Below are positions 24,801-32,623 of a DNA stretch of 64,000 nt, piece after piece. How positions within the stretch are numbered: the first letter of the stretch is position 1; each line of letters starts with the position of its first letter. The notes beneath the pieces were generated by a model, which saw nothing but the letters and a program-made list of their open reading frames with translations, did no database searches and had not been told where the DNA came from. The stretch is taken from assembly GCF_011634775.1 (NCBI RefSeq), contig NZ_JAALXT010000005.1, positions 62,001 to 126,000 of the forward strand, read 5' to 3'. Origin of the DNA: Thalassoroseus pseudoceratinae. Lineage in GTDB: Bacteria; Planctomycetota; Planctomycetia; Planctomycetales; Planctomycetaceae. Position numbers and translations under genes: made by a program.

Positions 24801-26636
24801 GAAATTCACAAATGGCATGAGACACCGTTCGGCTATCAGGAAGAATATGTTAGCGACATTCTGTTCTCGACGAACTTAAGTTTCATCCCAGTTGACCTTC
24901 GTTTCGGACCACGCGGCGGACTTTATGTCTGTGACTGGTACAATCCCGTCAAAGGACATATGCAGTATTCATTGCGAGACGAGCGACGTGATCGCCATTC
25001 GGGACGCATCTGGCGGATCACTGCCAAAGACAAGCCAACACAAGACCCCGTCGATATCGCAGGGGCTTCAACCCCAGAACTCGTCAAACTACTCGAACGA
25101 TCCGAATATCGAATTCGCTATTGGGCAAAGCGTGAACTTCGTGAACGGAACCCAGCTGAGGTCGCGACAGCATTAGACCAATGGGTCATGAACCTCGATC
25201 CTAACGACCCTCGTTATCGACATCATCAAATGGAAGCCGTCTGGACGTATCGAGGCATTGATACACCCAGACCGAAACTACTCGCGGAATTGCTAGACTG
25301 CGAAGACCATCATGCTCGGGCTGCTGCAACCGAGCAACTACGGTATTGGCATCTTTATCTTCCGAATGCTATTCGACGACTCAACCGAGCTGCGAATGAC
25401 TCGAATGCAATTGTCCGTATGCAAGCGGCCATCGCTGCCAGCTATATCGGTTCACATGACGCCTTCGAAGCGATGCTAGACGTCTTTAAGTATCCGCGTG
25501 AAGGTCATGTGGCCTATGCAATCACATGTGCCCTTGGCTCACACACTCTCAGACCTCATTGGGAGAACAATCCCAAGTACGGAATCGCTGAGTTACTAAA
25601 GAAGGCGGCTAAGAAACAAGTCATCAAAGAACCCACGCCAACGGCCTCGCAAGCGCAGTTTGATAGTCAACCGGATCTCAAAAAGGTTGCCATTGCCTGC
25701 GTGCCCGAACGGATGTTGTTTACTGTCAAAGACTTCTCAGCCAAGCCAGGTCAACCGGTCAAAGTTGTGTTCACCAACGGCGACGCAACCGATCACAACC
25801 TCGTCTTTGTGAAACCGAATGCACTCGCGGAAGTGGGCATGGCGGCGAACGAAATGGCTAAAGATCCTCGCAATGCGAGTTCTGACTTTATCCCTCCGCA
25901 AAAACGCAACTTGATTTTACACGCTTCCCCGATGATTGGCCCAACCCGCCCAACTCAAGTGCATGTCTTGCGTTTTAAGGCGCCGACCGAGCCCGGCATT
26001 TACCCGTATGTTTGTACGTTTCCCGGACACTGGGTTGTGATGAATGGCGTGATGGTGGTGGCGAAGAATGAATCAGCCGCGAAGGAGCTACTTGCTGAGA
26101 GTCGACCGCAAGTCATTAAAAAGTGGACGATGGCTGACTTTGAAGAATTCGCCAAACTAGCACGTCCACACAACGAAACCACAGCCGCTCGTGGAATGAC
26201 TGCGTTCGTGAAAGCCCGCTGCAATCAATGTCATGTGATTGCCGGTCATGGAGTCAATTTAGGACCGGATCTCACAGAATCAGTCAAGAAGCTCAAAGGA
26301 CGGGAATTGCTCCAACAGATGATCGAGCCATCATCCCAGATCCATGCAAAATTTCAGAACTATCAGTTTGTGACTAGTGAAGGGCGTGTGGTGACTGGGG
26401 TAATTGTCAAAGAAGATGACACTAGTTATCAAGTGGCCACAAACTTACTCACACCGAACACACTGACCACGATTCGCAAGCAGGATGTCGATCTCAAGAT
26501 CGAATCCAAGACCTCACCGATGCCCACTGGCTTACTCGATGTGCTAACAAAGGATGAGATTCTGGATTTGCATGCGTTCGTGGAATCCGGCGGTTTCAAA
26601 CTCCCCAAACACTTGCAGCATCACCACAAACACTAG
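21858..26636 (+). CDS. Exported ThuA - SGNH - propeller - HEAT - cupredoxin - cytochrome c protein
   Basis: The start at 21858 gives a clean signal peptide (MQTSIAPLLLLLTFLTSPAN). The 1592-residue product carries six modules. They are a ThuA domain (about 33-291, KHIVFLAGDHEYRSEETLP); a Lys-rich linker encoded by a 10-A run (about 354-357); an SGNH-like domain (about 408-611) that has the GFNES and NGIHLNEVG blocks but GNTL where GDSL is expected; and a beta-propeller of the PVC membrane-bound dehydrogenase type (about 711-1050). These are followed by HEAT-like repeats (about 1067-1250), an azurin-like cupredoxin (about 1272-1407, with TDHNLVF and YVCTFPGHWVVMNG), and a cytochrome c domain (CNQCH at about 1454). 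A periplasmic sugar- or polyol-oxidising role with electron transfer through Cu and heme is inferred. Confidence 0.88.
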   Translation: MQTSIAPLLLLLTFLTSPANAEPLVYEGTTGPGVGKHIVFLAGDHEYRSEETLPALARILAKRHGFKCTVLFTVDPKTGEIVPGSNFMPGLEALKTADLMVIFLRFQNFPDEQMQHVVDYLDRAGPVVGLRTATHAFKIPKNRKFARFDTYYPGQEYEKGFGRQVLGETWVRHYGKNHVMSTRLDIVPDQKSHPILRGVEKPWVQAGGYWTDPKPDSTVLALAQPLQGMTPDSPPVEDKEPCPGAWVRNYQNGDGKSGRVFTSTYGASEDILNDDYRRMLINACFWAAGMESKIEADAPIDFVGPYQPVTYRFGGYRKGVKPSDLSGWDSPILPIVEGKDTPKASSKPEKKPNRKKKDKTAKNSAPKDARNVMLNNPPPVVTEDFEPFGIYAKSAPRAKPAKPIATTLPLKLNEGDRIAFIGNTLLERSQEFGHFEAMLHQAFPKHQLVTRTLAWSADEINNQPRPDNFADTEQHLTHEQADVIFAAYGFNESFAGDDGLPEFRKNLTEYIKNLKSKAFNGKSAPRIVLISPIANEDIKNVNAATRNNKRIQQYAAVMKEVAREQEVGFADVFQATQQEMQSLGSDLTINGIHLNEVGNQVFSAALFEEVFKADAPVVKDAVRTAVIDKNREYFRRFRPVNTFYYTGGRNKTYGYLDFLPAMKNFDIMAQNRDEYIWDLAQGKATKNGPDDSNVPPLPNTLQSRGANEWMSAADEKTAFRMDPRFEVNLFAGEEEFPDIANPIQMRWDSRGRLWVSCSTTYPHVYPGNQPNDKLVILEDTDGDGKADKSTVFADDLHIPLSFEFGDGGVYVSEQPNLSFLKDTDGDDRADIHRVVLSGFGTEDSHHALHDFAWTPDGDLIFRESIFHHSQVETPYGPVRQQNSGWFRFEPKTHRLTSFGTYRSTNPWGVTFDDWGQHVASHPVYAAAFHSLDPPYPQQHPAPKGLQAYSGVCGHEFVDFSTFPKELQGGFIKVRYKPTNRVEIHKWHETPFGYQEEYVSDILFSTNLSFIPVDLRFGPRGGLYVCDWYNPVKGHMQYSLRDERRDRHSGRIWRITAKDKPTQDPVDIAGASTPELVKLLERSEYRIRYWAKRELRERNPAEVATALDQWVMNLDPNDPRYRHHQMEAVWTYRGIDTPRPKLLAELLDCEDHHARAAATEQLRYWHLYLPNAIRRLNRAANDSNAIVRMQAAIAASYIGSHDAFEAMLDVFKYPREGHVAYAITCALGSHTLRPHWENNPKYGIAELLKKAAKKQVIKEPTPTASQAQFDSQPDLKKVAIACVPERMLFTVKDFSAKPGQPVKVVFTNGDATDHNLVFVKPNALAEVGMAANEMAKDPRNASSDFIPPQKRNLILHASPMIGPTRPTQVHVLRFKAPTEPGIYPYVCTFPGHWVVMNGVMVVAKNESAAKELLAESRPQVIKKWTMADFEEFAKLARPHNETTAARGMTAFVKARCNQCHVIAGHGVNLGPDLTESVKKLKGRELLQQMIEPSSQIHAKFQNYQFVTSEGRVVTGVIVKEDDTSYQVATNLLTPNTLTTIRKQDVDLKIESKTSPMPTGLLDVLTKDEILDLHAFVESGGFKLPKHLQHHHKH
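22919..22928 (+). other. Run of ten A in coding sequence, potential slippage site
   Basis: Ten consecutive A encode part of the RKKK linker between the ThuA and SGNH domains. Loss of one A leads to TAA at 22972-22974 and gain of one A leads to TAA at 22940-22942, so either slip would release an exported ThuA-only product. Confidence 0.4.
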
Positions 26637-26753
26637 ACCAAGTCTAGTTTTGATGTAGCGGGTGACGCTCTATGTTCTGTGGCCCCCCCTCAGACGCGAT
26701 ACACAGTAAACGCACTTGAGTTGACGTTTGAAACACGCGAACGCCGACAGCCA

Positions 26754-26779
26754 GGGCATCTGATCTTGATCAGATGCCC
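26754..26779. terminator. Terminator-like hairpin between convergent genes
   Basis: A 12-bp perfect stem (26754-26765 with 26768-26779, GGGCATCTGATC and its complement) has a 2-nt loop. It lies in the 168-bp gap where the rightward 1592-aa gene and the leftward PHP-GT gene converge. No long T run follows on either strand, so strength is uncertain. Confidence 0.5.
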
Positions 26780-26804
26780 CTAGCGTTTCTGAATCGAATT
26801 CGGT

Positions 26805-29282
26805 CTACGAAGGAATCACATCATTGGAGCGAGATTCCGGAACGGCTTTGCTCGGCGTGGTGTTCCAGAGGATATCGAAAATCGCGTCCCAACTGCGTCG
26901 ACTCACTTGCTCACGAGCGTAGTCACCCATCAGCCGTGTCATCTGGGGATCGGCGGCGAGTTTCTGCATCGCCTCCGCCAACGGTTCGGTTTGCTCGACG
27001 GACACGACGTAACCGGAACGGCCATCGGAAACAATTTCACTAGGCCCCCCCTTGTCGGAAACAATCGCCGGCAACCCGGAGGCATGGGCTTCCAAAATGA
27101 CGTTGCCAAAAGTGTCCGTCGTGCTGGGGAAGACAAAGGCGTTGGCACTCGCATAGGCGGTGCTAAGTTCTTCGCCATGCAGATAGCCGGTGAACGCGAT
27201 CCGTGGATGGCGAAATTCTTCTTCCAAATGTTCGCGACCCGGGCCGTCACCGACGATCGCAAGTTGAACGTTCGGATTCTTCTCCGCGAGAACCGTAAAC
27301 GCCTCGAGCAGACGACGCACGTTTTTCTCTCGGGAAATCCGCCCGACGTAAAGAAACTGAAAACCTTCATCCAGACCATATTTCTGGAAAAAGCCAGCTT
27401 CCCGATGTTCGGGTGAGAACCGATCCATCTCGATTCCGCGAGGCATATGCTTGAGCTTGCTAGAATTGAATCCGTTTTCGGTCAAAGCCCGCATGTAGAA
27501 TTGGCTTGGCACGTAAACGGTTTCGAGCGGTCCGAAGAACCACCGCATGTACTGCCAGGTCCAGTTTTCTAGATTCACATGGCCCGTGAGCAATCGCACA
27601 TAGCGGGGGAAGTCGGTGTGATAAATGCCGCTAACTTTCAAACCCAGCCATTGTCCTGCCATTCGAGCCGCCAAACCGAGCGGTCCCGGAGTGGAGATAA
27701 TCACCTCGGAGAATTCTTCGCGCTCAATGTACTCCAACATTTCCAACAGACATGGCACGCTGAGGATGATCTCCGGATACTCTGGCAGCGGACACTGCGA
27801 GACCGGCACAAAATTCTTGACGTTGACATCCAAGTCCGGCGTTTCGGGCAAGCATGTCGCGAGCGTGAGATGTTCGCCGCGTTTGCGGGCCACGGCGGCC
27901 ACGGCTTGCACCGTTCGGGCGACACCGTTGACATCTGCGACCGTGTCGGAGACCCACAGCTTTTTGCTGCTGCGGTGCTTCATTTTGCGAGCCGCGGGGA
28001 AATGGTCGGCAACGGCTTGCAGGAACCGTTCATCTTTATGTTGCGTCTTGAAGGACGCCAAATAGGGCCAATGGGCAATCGCGGTGGCGGCGGCGAGAGG
28101 CAAACTTCGCAGACATTCCAAAAATTGCCCGCCCGAAACCGATTTGGCCAAGTCCGTCAGGAACAGAGCGGAAATTCGCCGATTGACACGACGAGCCGTG
28201 GCGAAGGTTTGTTGTTCGCGGGCTTCGCGACTATTCAACTCCGCGTCATCCGGATGCGGTCCGTCCCACACACCGGAACCGCTCGACGCCGGTTCTTCAT
28301 CAATTGCCGACGCCATTCGATTGATCAACCGTGTTTCCAACGCTTCGAAGGCCCGTTTACTGCTCACCTGTAGAACCGGGGTGATCAGCAATTTGGCTTT
28401 CGTAAACCAGTCATAATCACGGTTGGTGTTCTCTCCCAGCAGTCGACGGAAGAGCCAATCCATCATGTCGTCGCGAGTAGAATCGTCGGAACGGAATCGT
28501 TCGCGATAGCTTTCCCGAGCGATGGCAACGAAACTATGAGCCAACTGAAGACTGGATCCGTGTTCGCCACACGCCGTATGGTTGCCGTTCCGAAGGTGAT
28601 CGAGAAACTCGTCGACCGTGGCTGCATCTGGTGTTTCGGTCCAGGCACTTGCGATGAAGGAACCGCCGTGGTCGTCGCTGCCGGCGGTGAAGATCTTCTT
28701 CCAAGGTGTTTTCGACCAGGCTTGCATGCCCTGTCGGTTTTCCATTTCGGTAATGTGTTCCGGCGTGAGTGTTGTCCAAATGGCGTGGACCATTTCCGCC
28801 GCTCGCGGATGACGTGCCCCGTTGATGGCTTCGAAACGGTCGAACAACAACAGCAACTTTTCGACATGGTCGACCGTCATCTGGTCGTTGACTTGATACA
28901 ACGGATGAGCCACCGAATAGATGATGTCTTCATCCGCGAGAAACTGGCGGAAGTCGTAGATATTCTCGCGAATGCGGTCGATTTCCGCGAATTGAGCTTC
29001 CGTGATGCCGGTGACCAGACAGTGCAATCGGCAGCCGTCTTCGGGGAACGTCGTGGTGACTTCCGTCGAGAGAAACGTTCCCGGCAAATGGGCAATCTCC
29101 AGTGCCCCGTCAATGCAGTCGTGATCGGACAGAGTGACAAAGTCCATCCCCGCGGCTTTCGCACGCTTGTAGACTTCGAGTGGTTCGGTGTAGCTCTCCG
29201 CAGAACCAAGGAGCTTGATGTAAAAATCGGTGGGTTTGTTCGAATGTTTGCTGTGAACGTGCAGGTCGGCTCGGCTGGCCAT
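26805..29282 (-). CDS. PHP metallophosphoesterase - glycosyltransferase family 4 fusion
   Basis: An 825-residue two-part protein. The N-terminal PHP domain (about 1-290) shows metal-binding motifs DLHVHSKHSN (residues 6-15), LSDHDCIDGA (about 50-60) and AHPLY. After a linker, a GT4 (GT-B) glycosyltransferase occupies about 410-810. It has an SERxxxYVGRISREKN-like FLYVGRISREKNVRRLLEAF segment, VGDGPGREHL, and the nucleotide-sugar signature FPSTTDTFGNVILEAHASG with the E-x7-E acid pair. The gene starts 72 nt after the radical SAM gene on the same strand, so the two probably form one operon. It likely transfers a sugar from a nucleotide donor while the PHP part hydrolyses a phosphate ester; the substrate is unknown. 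Confidence 0.85.
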   Translation of the reverse strand: MASRADLHVHSKHSNKPTDFYIKLLGSAESYTEPLEVYKRAKAAGMDFVTLSDHDCIDGALEIAHLPGTFLSTEVTTTFPEDGCRLHCLVTGITEAQFAEIDRIRENIYDFRQFLADEDIIYSVAHPLYQVNDQMTVDHVEKLLLLFDRFEAINGARHPRAAEMVHAIWTTLTPEHITEMENRQGMQAWSKTPWKKIFTAGSDDHGGSFIASAWTETPDAATVDEFLDHLRNGNHTACGEHGSSLQLAHSFVAIARESYRERFRSDDSTRDDMMDWLFRRLLGENTNRDYDWFTKAKLLITPVLQVSSKRAFEALETRLINRMASAIDEEPASSGSGVWDGPHPDDAELNSREAREQQTFATARRVNRRISALFLTDLAKSVSGGQFLECLRSLPLAAATAIAHWPYLASFKTQHKDERFLQAVADHFPAARKMKHRSSKKLWVSDTVADVNGVARTVQAVAAVARKRGEHLTLATCLPETPDLDVNVKNFVPVSQCPLPEYPEIILSVPCLLEMLEYIEREEFSEVIISTPGPLGLAARMAGQWLGLKVSGIYHTDFPRYVRLLTGHVNLENWTWQYMRWFFGPLETVYVPSQFYMRALTENGFNSSKLKHMPRGIEMDRFSPEHREAGFFQKYGLDEGFQFLYVGRISREKNVRRLLEAFTVLAEKNPNVQLAIVGDGPGREHLEEEFRHPRIAFTGYLHGEELSTAYASANAFVFPSTTDTFGNVILEAHASGLPAIVSDKGGPSEIVSDGRSGYVVSVEQTEPLAEAMQKLAADPQMTRLMGDYAREQVSRRSWDAIFDILWNTTPSKAVPESRSNDVIPS

Positions 29283-29353
29283 GACGGAAAGTTTCCTTGG
29301 AGATGTGCGGTTTTCTGGGGGAGGATTGAATTTGAGACGCAGTGGTCTGGTTG

Positions 29354-30715
29354 TTAGTGCGATACCAAACTTGTCGTCGTTTCGGATTCAAAATCAGATG
29401 GGGTGGTCGAGTCGTGATCGGTTGAAGTCGCAGACGAGCTTGCAAACCGAGCCATTTTTTTCATGCTGGGTGCCATGCGACCACAGAAGTAATCGCAAGC
29501 CCGATAGTACTTCAAGTCGTTCCGCCAAAGTCGCGTCCATTCCTTGTCGCCGAGCAATCGGGCGGACGTGCGGAGCGGTTGACTAAACAAATCGAGGAAT
29601 GGACCAGTCAATTCCGATGGGTCGCGGAAGCATTCCCAATCGCAATCGGTACAGTTCGCGGTCTTGTTGATCTTGCTGGTATCGAGTTCCCAGAACTTTC
29701 CGAGATCCTCAGTGCCACGATATCCACAAGGGTAGGTGTTCCCGTTCGTGGAGTCCATGAAAAAGAAGTCAATTCCCCCTCGGCAGCCGTAACGTGATTT
29801 CTCACCATCGGAATATTGCTTAATCAATGCTTGTAATGAGACCAGCGGCGTGAAAATCCGAATTCGCGAACGATGTTCGGGCACCGTGTCGTAGACAGCT
29901 TGAAAGAGCGGAATCTTTTCATCCGGCCGGAATCGGACAATTCGATCCGACGCGGTCGCGGAGTACACGGCGTCCAGCGAATCGCCTTGGTCGGGATCGA
30001 CACTCATCGGATAACACATATTGACGATTGTAAATCCGAGATTGGCCGCCTTGCGGTAGAAGCGATCGAATCCGTCACGGAAGTAATCGTAGATTCGCCG
30101 AGGGTCTTCCTCGTCAACAGGAACTTCTGGCAGCAACTTGTGGTAATCTCCGCCGGCATTCCGATTGATCCCCAAATTCGCCGAGGGATAGATACCGTAC
30201 TCGTGGAAAATTGGTATGGCCTTCTCGATGCCTTTGATCACCCCCGGTAGCCCACGCATTTGCTCGTGGACTTCGGTATCGGCGGAATCAATGCTGATCC
30301 AGAACGTGTACAGATTCGTCTCGGCCAAACGTTCGGCGAACCGGCGGACCTTGGTCTCAAAGTTCGGTTTGTCCGAACCGCAGAACATAAACCCGTTGGT
30401 GCCGGTGCGAATATACGGGATTCCGGCTTTCGACGCATAACCAATCAGATGGACAATTTCGTCCTGATGCAAGAACGGCTCACCACCGGTGAAGGAAACG
30501 GATTGCACATTCTTTTTCGCAGCGGAGTCGATGGCTTTCTCGACAGACGCAACGTCGAGGGTCGTTCGATCGTACTTGTTCTGAACTCGCATCTCGCATT
30601 GGGGACAACGGGCGTTGCAACGATCACTGAACTGTATGATCAACTGTCCCGGTATTCTTCCGCGAATAAGACTTTTGATGTTTTGCCAAGAAAACGGACC
30701 AGATGCATGGGGCAT
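29354..30715 (-). CDS. Radical SAM protein with C-terminal extra-cluster cysteines
   Basis: A 453-residue protein with the radical SAM cluster motif CNARCPQC (C33, C37, C40; CX3CX2C), followed by SFTGGEPFLH (about 75-84), the SAM-contact GGE block. A C-terminal cysteine set (YGCRGG at about 315, YPCGYRG, then CTDCDWEC at about 365) suggests a SPASM or twitch-type auxiliary Fe-S cluster as in peptide- or sugar-modifying enzymes. GGGGA lies 7 nt upstream of the ATG. The PHP-GT gene follows in the same direction, and the ebo genes run divergently from about 310 nt upstream. The substrate is unknown; a secondary-metabolite or glycan modification is inferred from context. Confidence 0.85.
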   Translation of the reverse strand: MPHASGPFSWQNIKSLIRGRIPGQLIIQFSDRCNARCPQCEMRVQNKYDRTTLDVASVEKAIDSAAKKNVQSVSFTGGEPFLHQDEIVHLIGYASKAGIPYIRTGTNGFMFCGSDKPNFETKVRRFAERLAETNLYTFWISIDSADTEVHEQMRGLPGVIKGIEKAIPIFHEYGIYPSANLGINRNAGGDYHKLLPEVPVDEEDPRRIYDYFRDGFDRFYRKAANLGFTIVNMCYPMSVDPDQGDSLDAVYSATASDRIVRFRPDEKIPLFQAVYDTVPEHRSRIRIFTPLVSLQALIKQYSDGEKSRYGCRGGIDFFFMDSTNGNTYPCGYRGTEDLGKFWELDTSKINKTANCTDCDWECFRDPSELTGPFLDLFSQPLRTSARLLGDKEWTRLWRNDLKYYRACDYFCGRMAPSMKKMARFASSSATSTDHDSTTPSDFESETTTSLVSH

Positions 30716-31026
30716 GCTAGAATCCCCGCCTTAAAGAGTATGTCGATCGAGTCGTACTTTGCTCCTGCGTCGCTGTGGCGATCTTAGTATCGCATAACAA
30801 TTTGGATTTGTTAAGAAAAAGATGAATCCTTCGGGAAGACGTCCGATTTCTTACAGGAAGATACCAAGGAACTCGCGAGGATAACCGCCGATCTGTTGGT
30901 TGGATTCTTTCTGTCGGCCCCGATACACTCGAAGTAGTTCCGCGCTCACAACCGCCATCCGGTTGGTCGGTTGTTTTCGATGACGGCGTGACTGTTCCGA
31001 ATCTGCTTCGTGACGGCAAGCTGAGA
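30716..31026. other. Divergent upstream region between radical SAM and eboA genes
   Basis: 311 bp with no supported gene. A small dyad GCGAT-CTTAGT-ATCGC lies at about 30778-30793. No clear sigma70 consensus was found on either strand. Confidence 0.5.
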
Positions 31027-31941
31027 ATGAGTGAAACGACTTTGAATCCTCCTGATTTTGATCCCAAAGACTGTGCCGACTTGCTGCTGAAATGGCTCAA
31101 TCGGCAAGCCTCGGATGACGCGATCGCTTGGATTGAGGACCGAATCCAAAAGATCCCCGGTGGTGAGCAACGAGCATTGTTCCTGGCGTTTGGAATGGCT
31201 CCGCGAAAGGTCGGGAAGGCCGATCTTCAACTCACCGAAGATGATCTGAAACAAGCCGAGACTGCCCGGCCGGGTTGGCAGCCGAACGGTTGGACGCTCG
31301 ACCAAACCGCACGCACATTGCTATTGCTTTCGTATCCCTCGACGGATCAGGAACGCTATATCGAAACGTTGGACCAGTTGTTCGCTGCCGGCGAAGTTGG
31401 CGAGTTGGTCGCGTTGTATCAAGCGATTCCCGTGCTGCCTCATCCGAATGTGCATGTGCTGCGGGCTGCCGAAGGCATGCGAACGAACATTCCCGCCGTC
31501 TTCCGGTCGATCGCTCATCAGAACCCATACCCTGCCGAACATTTGGAGGAGGGGCGATGGAATCAGATGGTACTCAAGGCGTTGTTCATTGAATTGCAGC
31601 TCGATCCGATCGTCGGTCTCGACCAACGCGCTAACACAACCTTGATGCGAATGCTCATCGACTACGCCCATGAACGCTGGGCCGCCGGTCGGGAAGTGAG
31701 CCCTGAACTCTGGCGTTGCGTCGGACCATTCGCAAACGACACAGCCATCAAAGATTTGACGCGAGTTCTGGAGAAAGGCCAACCGCTCGAACAACAAGCC
31801 GCCGCGTTGGCACTCTCGCAATCTTCCAAACCCGCCGCCACCGAAGCCCTCCGCAAACACCCCGAACTCGAACGCCAACTCCGTAACGGTAAAATCACCT
31901 GGAGTGACATCGCCTCTCAGTTGTCATCAGCTGGAGGATAA
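31027..31941 (+). CDS. eboA: EboA-like protein
   Basis: The start at ATG 31027 (MSETTLNPPDFDPKDCADLL) is preferred over an in-frame GTG at 30988. The 304-residue product has the conserved EboA run: TLDQTARTLLLLSYP, GELVALYQAIPVLPHP, RAAEGMRTNIPAVFRSIAHQ, NPYPAEHLEEGRWNQMVLKA and GLDQRANTTLMRMLIDYAHE (about 80-225). EboA belongs to the ebo gene cluster found in cyanobacteria, algal plastid genomes and diverse bacteria. There it is linked to metabolite traffic, for example precursor export for scytonemin. It is helical and soluble with no signal peptide. The next gene begins 6 nt after its stop, and its ribosome site lies within the eboA 3' end. Confidence 0.85.
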   Translation: MSETTLNPPDFDPKDCADLLLKWLNRQASDDAIAWIEDRIQKIPGGEQRALFLAFGMAPRKVGKADLQLTEDDLKQAETARPGWQPNGWTLDQTARTLLLLSYPSTDQERYIETLDQLFAAGEVGELVALYQAIPVLPHPNVHVLRAAEGMRTNIPAVFRSIAHQNPYPAEHLEEGRWNQMVLKALFIELQLDPIVGLDQRANTTLMRMLIDYAHERWAAGREVSPELWRCVGPFANDTAIKDLTRVLEKGQPLEQQAAALALSQSSKPAATEALRKHPELERQLRNGKITWSDIASQLSSAGG

Positions 31942-31946
31942 TTCCG

Positions 31947-32573
31947 GTGTTGATCAAAGACCCGTATCGCGACGTTTGTGAATCGATCCTTCCGTATTTG
32001 AAGAAGGATGACAACGAACATGAATTGCCCGACGATACTGTGCTCTACCGTGTCGCCGATCAGTTCGACGTTTACTTCGTCGTCATGCTACATGAGCCGG
32101 GTTGGCCCGATCCCCACGCAGAAACAACCGAAGTTGTGTTGACGGAACGACAGCGAAAACGCTGGCGGGTGAAACTTGATACAATCGTGGATCGAGCGGG
32201 ATGGAATGGCGGCGACATCGCCATCTGGGATTGGCCGCGAGTGATGGAAGGTCTGGACTTATACGAATATCCCGATCACAACGATCATTGGGTGTCTCAC
32301 ATCATCCACCCGGGATGCTTACTGGAACACACCGATGCTCCCGATCCGAAGACCGTGATGATCCCCACTACCAGAACCGTTTTCATCGCCGGGCTGTCCG
32401 ACCTACGGGCTCAAAAACAGATGTTTCTGCGATCGGTCGAAATCGCGGCGGGAAAGACGCCTCTCACAAAACGTCCACTGATCATCGACGACAAGTGGAA
32501 ACGGTGGAATGTCCTTCCGGATGAAGAGAATCCATTCGTGGACGAATACCGGCAACAATTTGGGCCGCTGTAA
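31947..32573 (+). CDS. Unknown protein encoded between eboA and eboB
   Basis: A 208-residue soluble protein read from a GTG start with a strong GGAGG site (31933-31937) 9 nt upstream, inside the end of eboA. Translational coupling is therefore likely. The sequence is acidic and Trp-rich, with IAIWDWPRVMEGLDLYEYPD (about 92-111), a HIIHPGCLLEH segment and a basic WKRWNVLP near the C-terminus. There is no signal peptide, membrane helix or recognisable catalytic signature. It is not one of the ebo proteins I recognise (EboA to EboF). Its tight placement argues that it acts with EboA and EboB. Function unknown. Confidence 0.7.
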   Translation: MLIKDPYRDVCESILPYLKKDDNEHELPDDTVLYRVADQFDVYFVVMLHEPGWPDPHAETTEVVLTERQRKRWRVKLDTIVDRAGWNGGDIAIWDWPRVMEGLDLYEYPDHNDHWVSHIIHPGCLLEHTDAPDPKTVMIPTTRTVFIAGLSDLRAQKQMFLRSVEIAAGKTPLTKRPLIIDDKWKRWNVLPDEENPFVDEYRQQFGPL

Positions 32574-32584
32574 GGCATACTCGA

Positions 32585-32619
32585 CAACTGACAACCCACA
32601 ACGAACAACCGACAAGAAA
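32585..32619. repeat. Degenerate heptanucleotide repeat upstream of eboB
   Basis: Five 7-nt units (CAACTGA, CAACCCA, CAACGAA, CAACCGA, CAAGAAA) fill most of the 50-nt gap between the unknown gene and eboB. The strand has no G-rich ribosome site here. Heptamer arrays of this sort occur in other phyla such as cyanobacteria. Confidence 0.55.
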
Positions 32620-32623
32620 AACC

